NCBI GenBank assembly: GCA_938023775.1
Contig: CALJDB010000209.1
Location: 1-8,389 of the forward strand
Direction: 5' to 3'
Source: an uncultured Clostridia bacterium
GTDB lineage: Bacteria; Bacillota; Clostridia; Oscillospirales; Oscillospiraceae
Length of the DNA: 8,389 bases
Both the position numbers and the translations under genes were made by a program. Positions 6,844 through 8,389 of this stretch are shown here, one piece after another (within the stretch, counting starts at the first letter, position 1; each line of letters opens with the position of its first letter). Under the pieces are notes generated by a model that saw nothing but the letters and a program-made list of their open reading frames with translations, was not told where the DNA came from and did not search any database.

Positions 6844-8315
6844 GCGTTCTCCTCCTCCGCCTCGCCGACGAGCGCCCATGTGGTGCTGCCGGTAATCCTT
6901 GCCTTCACGAAGCGCCCGATGAGCGCCTCGCTGCCCTTCAAGTGGACGAGCCTGCCGGAGCGGGTGCGGCTCGTGAGCGGGTGCTCCGCGTCGCGGCCCC
7001 TGCCGTCTACGAGCACCTCCAGCGTTTTGCCGACATAGGCGGCGTGCTTTTCCGCGCTGATGGCGTTCGCCGTCTCCAGAAGGCGGTCAAAGTTGCGCTG
7101 CTTTTCCTCGCGCGTCAGCACGTCGGGCATTTTTGCCGCGCGCGTGCCCTCGCGGGGGGAGAAGATGAAGGTGAACATCGCGTCGTAGCGCACCTGCTCG
7201 ACAAGGCGCAGCGTGTCCTCAAACTCCTCGTTCGTCTCGCCGGGGAAGCCGACGATGATGTCCGTCGTCAGCACCATGTCCGGCATATACCGCCGCGCGA
7301 GCGCGACCTTTTCGAGATAAGCCGCCGCGGTGTAGCCGCGGTTCATCTCCCGCAGCACGCGGTCATTGCCCGCCTGCACGGGCAGGTGGAGATGGTGGGC
7401 GCATTTTTCGCACGCCGCCATCGTGCGGAACAGCTTCTCCGTCGCGTCCTTCGGGTGGCTCGTCATAAAGCGGAGGACAAAGTCGCCCGGAATGTCGTTC
7501 ACCATCGCGAGCAGATCGGAAAAATCGACGCCGCAGCCGAGGTCCTTGCCGTAGCTGTTGACGTTCTGGCCCAGCAGGGTGATGTCCTTATAGCCCGCCT
7601 CGACGAGCGCGCGCGCCTCGGCGAGAATCTCCTCCGGGCGGCGGGAGCGCTCGCGCCCGCGGACGTAGGGCACGACGCAGTAAGAGCAGAAGTTGTTGCA
7701 GCCGTACATGACGGAGAGCCACGCCTTCACGCCGCCCTCGCGCCGCCGGGGCTCGCCCTCGGCGATGGTCCCGTTGCTCTCGCCGACGGCGAAAACGCGC
7801 TTACGGCGCAGAATGGTCTGCTCCAGAAGCTCCGGGAAGCGCCAGAGCTCGTGGGGACCGAAGCAGAGACTCACGATGGGGTAGCTCAGCTTGATCTTCT
7901 GCGCCATGTGGGGCTGCTGCACCATGCAGCCGCAGAGACAGATGATCTGCTCCGGCCGCGCCTTTTTCGTGTGGGTCAGTGCGCCGACGTTGCCCAGCAC
8001 GCGCATCTCCGCGTGCTCGCGCACGGCGCAGGTGTTGATGACGATGACGTCCGCCGCCGCCTCGTCGTCCGTGAAGGCGAAGCCCATCTCGGCGAGATAG
8101 CCGCGGATGCGCTCGCTGTCGCTCTCGTTCTGCTGGCAGCCGTAAGTGTCCACCATCGCAAGTGGGGTGCGCCCCAGCGCGGCGAAATGGGCGGCGAGCC
8201 GGTGGGCGAGGTGCAGCTGTCGGCCTTCGGCCTGCGGGTCCGGCTGGACAGCTCGGACTATACGAGCTGCGAGCCGCTGATGGCGGAGACGGCAATCGTC
8301 TACCGCGACGGCCAT
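6840..8315 (-). CDS. miaB: tRNA-2-methylthio-N6-dimethylallyladenosine synthase MiaB; N-terminus uncertain
   Basis: This radical SAM methylthiotransferase converts i6A37 to ms2i6A37 in tRNAs that read codons starting with U. In the 491-residue frame the auxiliary cluster cysteines are C60 (TYGC), C96 (NTC) and C130 (CGC). The radical SAM motif is C206, C210 and C213 (YGCNNFCSYC). LPVQAGNDRVLREMNR and IVGFPGET are present, and a TRAM RNA-binding domain fills about 423-488. It has no sign of the MtaB or RimO sister families: VRGRERSRRPEEI and the TRAM tail fit MiaB. Reliable homology starts near residue 45-50 (GRTPLAMVDTYGC). Residues 1 to about 33 (8217-8315) are Arg/Ala/His-rich and lie opposite a better + strand frame, so they are probably not MiaB. 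The only other in-frame ATG (8156) lacks a Shine-Dalgarno site and would cut the first strand. The true start is therefore likely missing from this window. The stop overlaps the next gene by 4 bases. Confidence 0.93.
   Translation of the reverse strand: MAVAVDDCRLRHQRLAARIVRAVQPDPQAEGRQLHLAHRLAAHFAALGRTPLAMVDTYGCQQNESDSERIRGYLAEMGFAFTDDEAAADVIVINTCAVREHAEMRVLGNVGALTHTKKARPEQIICLCGCMVQQPHMAQKIKLSYPIVSLCFGPHELWRFPELLEQTILRRKRVFAVGESNGTIAEGEPRRREGGVKAWLSVMYGCNNFCSYCVVPYVRGRERSRRPEEILAEARALVEAGYKDITLLGQNVNSYGKDLGCGVDFSDLLAMVNDIPGDFVLRFMTSHPKDATEKLFRTMAACEKCAHHLHLPVQAGNDRVLREMNRGYTAAAYLEKVALARRYMPDMVLTTDIIVGFPGETNEEFEDTLRLVEQVRYDAMFTFIFSPREGTRAAKMPDVLTREEKQRNFDRLLETANAISAEKHAAYVGKTLEVLVDGRGRDAEHPLTSRTRSGRLVHLKGSEALIGRFVKARITGSTTWALVGEAEEENA
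6850..6858 (-). promoter_or_regulatory. Ribosome binding site of the small membrane protein, inside the miaB 3' end
   Basis: GGAGGAGGA lies 6 bases upstream of the ATG at 6843. The same bases encode the last glutamates of MiaB (AEEENA), so the miaB tail doubles as translation signal for the next gene. This site decides the start of the 111-residue protein. Confidence 0.8.
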
Positions 8316-8389
8316 GAGGAGCAGCCCTACGGGGACTGCGCCGCCTCGCTCATCCGGTCCTCGGGCGCGTTGGAGCTGAGCTGGCAGTT
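8187..8389 (+). CDS. Fragment of an unidentified protein on the opposite strand, both ends missing
   Basis: The + frame from 8187 to the window edge (67 codons) reads as ordinary protein, for example VGEVQLSAFGLRVRLDSSD and AETAIVYRDGHEEQPYGD, with nearly all codons ending in G or C as in the real genes nearby. The antisense minus frame over the same bases has the Arg/Ala/His-rich make-up of a shadow. The alternating strands, a turn containing DG, and the LxLSW ending recall the C-terminal beta-sandwich part of DUF4179-type anti-sigma or extracytoplasmic proteins, but this is low-confidence pattern reading. The ATG at 8187 has no Shine-Dalgarno site and the text looks internal to a longer protein, so 8187 is only the first convenient codon. 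It probably joins miaB through a breakpoint at about 8165-8220. Confidence 0.45.
   Translation, partial: MGGEPVGEVQLSAFGLRVRLDSSDYTSCEPLMAETAIVYRDGHEEQPYGDCAASLIRSSGALELSWQ

Noticed and set aside
6844..6879. Longer version of the small membrane protein starting at 6879
   Set aside because: The 12 extra codons give a Gly/Arg run read out of frame within miaB, while the inner ATG has an ideal Shine-Dalgarno site and an ATGA overlap.
3859..7038. Open + strand frame of 1059 codons running across mutS and part of miaB
   Set aside because: It is exactly antisense to mutS and the small gene, whose motifs are unmistakable. Its product is rich in His, Arg, Ala and Glu with no domain, the composition expected of a shadow frame in GC-rich DNA.
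1..8389. CRISPR array, tRNA, rRNA, insertion sequence, attachment site or defence system
   Set aside because: I looked for regularly spaced direct repeats, cloverleaf-like segments, transposase or integrase motifs and toxin or restriction domains and saw none; almost all the DNA is accounted for by housekeeping genes.

Overview
The window looks like chromosomal DNA of a GC-rich member of the Clostridia, most likely an Oscillospirales/Ruminococcaceae-type gut anaerobe. The basis is the oxygen-sensitive pyruvate formate-lyase pair, a miaB-mutS neighbourhood as known from Firmicutes, a MiaB of the kind with TYGCQQN in place of the usual TYGCQMN, strong use of codons ending in G or C, and clear Shine-Dalgarno sites. 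The species assignment is inference; nothing here fixes it. Both ends cut through coding sequence.

Layout. From the left edge to 2996 the + strand carries pflB (about 15 residues missing at the left edge) followed by its activating enzyme pflA: a complete module for making acetyl-CoA and formate from pyruvate without oxygen. From 2997 to 3179 is a gap between convergent genes. It is filled with secondary structure: an apparently bidirectional intrinsic terminator, a long almost perfect palindrome with 20-base arms, a small hairpin next to it, and a last hairpin before the opposing operon. From 3180 to about 8200 the - strand carries a tightly coupled operon, in transcription order: miaB (tRNA methylthiotransferase), a 111-residue three-helix membrane protein of unknown role, mutS (mismatch recognition ATPase) and a CPBP/CAAX-type intramembrane protease. 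The genes are joined by a 4-base overlap, a Shine-Dalgarno site overlapping a stop codon, and a 1-base gap. mutL, a frequent neighbour of mutS, is not next to it.

The right end is odd. Upstream of the conserved MiaB start region (PLAMVDTYGC) the minus frame turns into an Arg/Ala/His-rich stretch, while the opposite strand reads as an ordinary protein fragment with high GC at third codon positions through to the edge. I read this as a breakpoint (assembly chimera or true rearrangement) somewhere in about 8165-8220.

I see no CRISPR array, insertion sequence, tRNA, rRNA or defence system. Most of the window is ordinary housekeeping DNA. What deserves a second look is the palindrome cluster, the small membrane protein between miaB and mutS, and the right-end junction.
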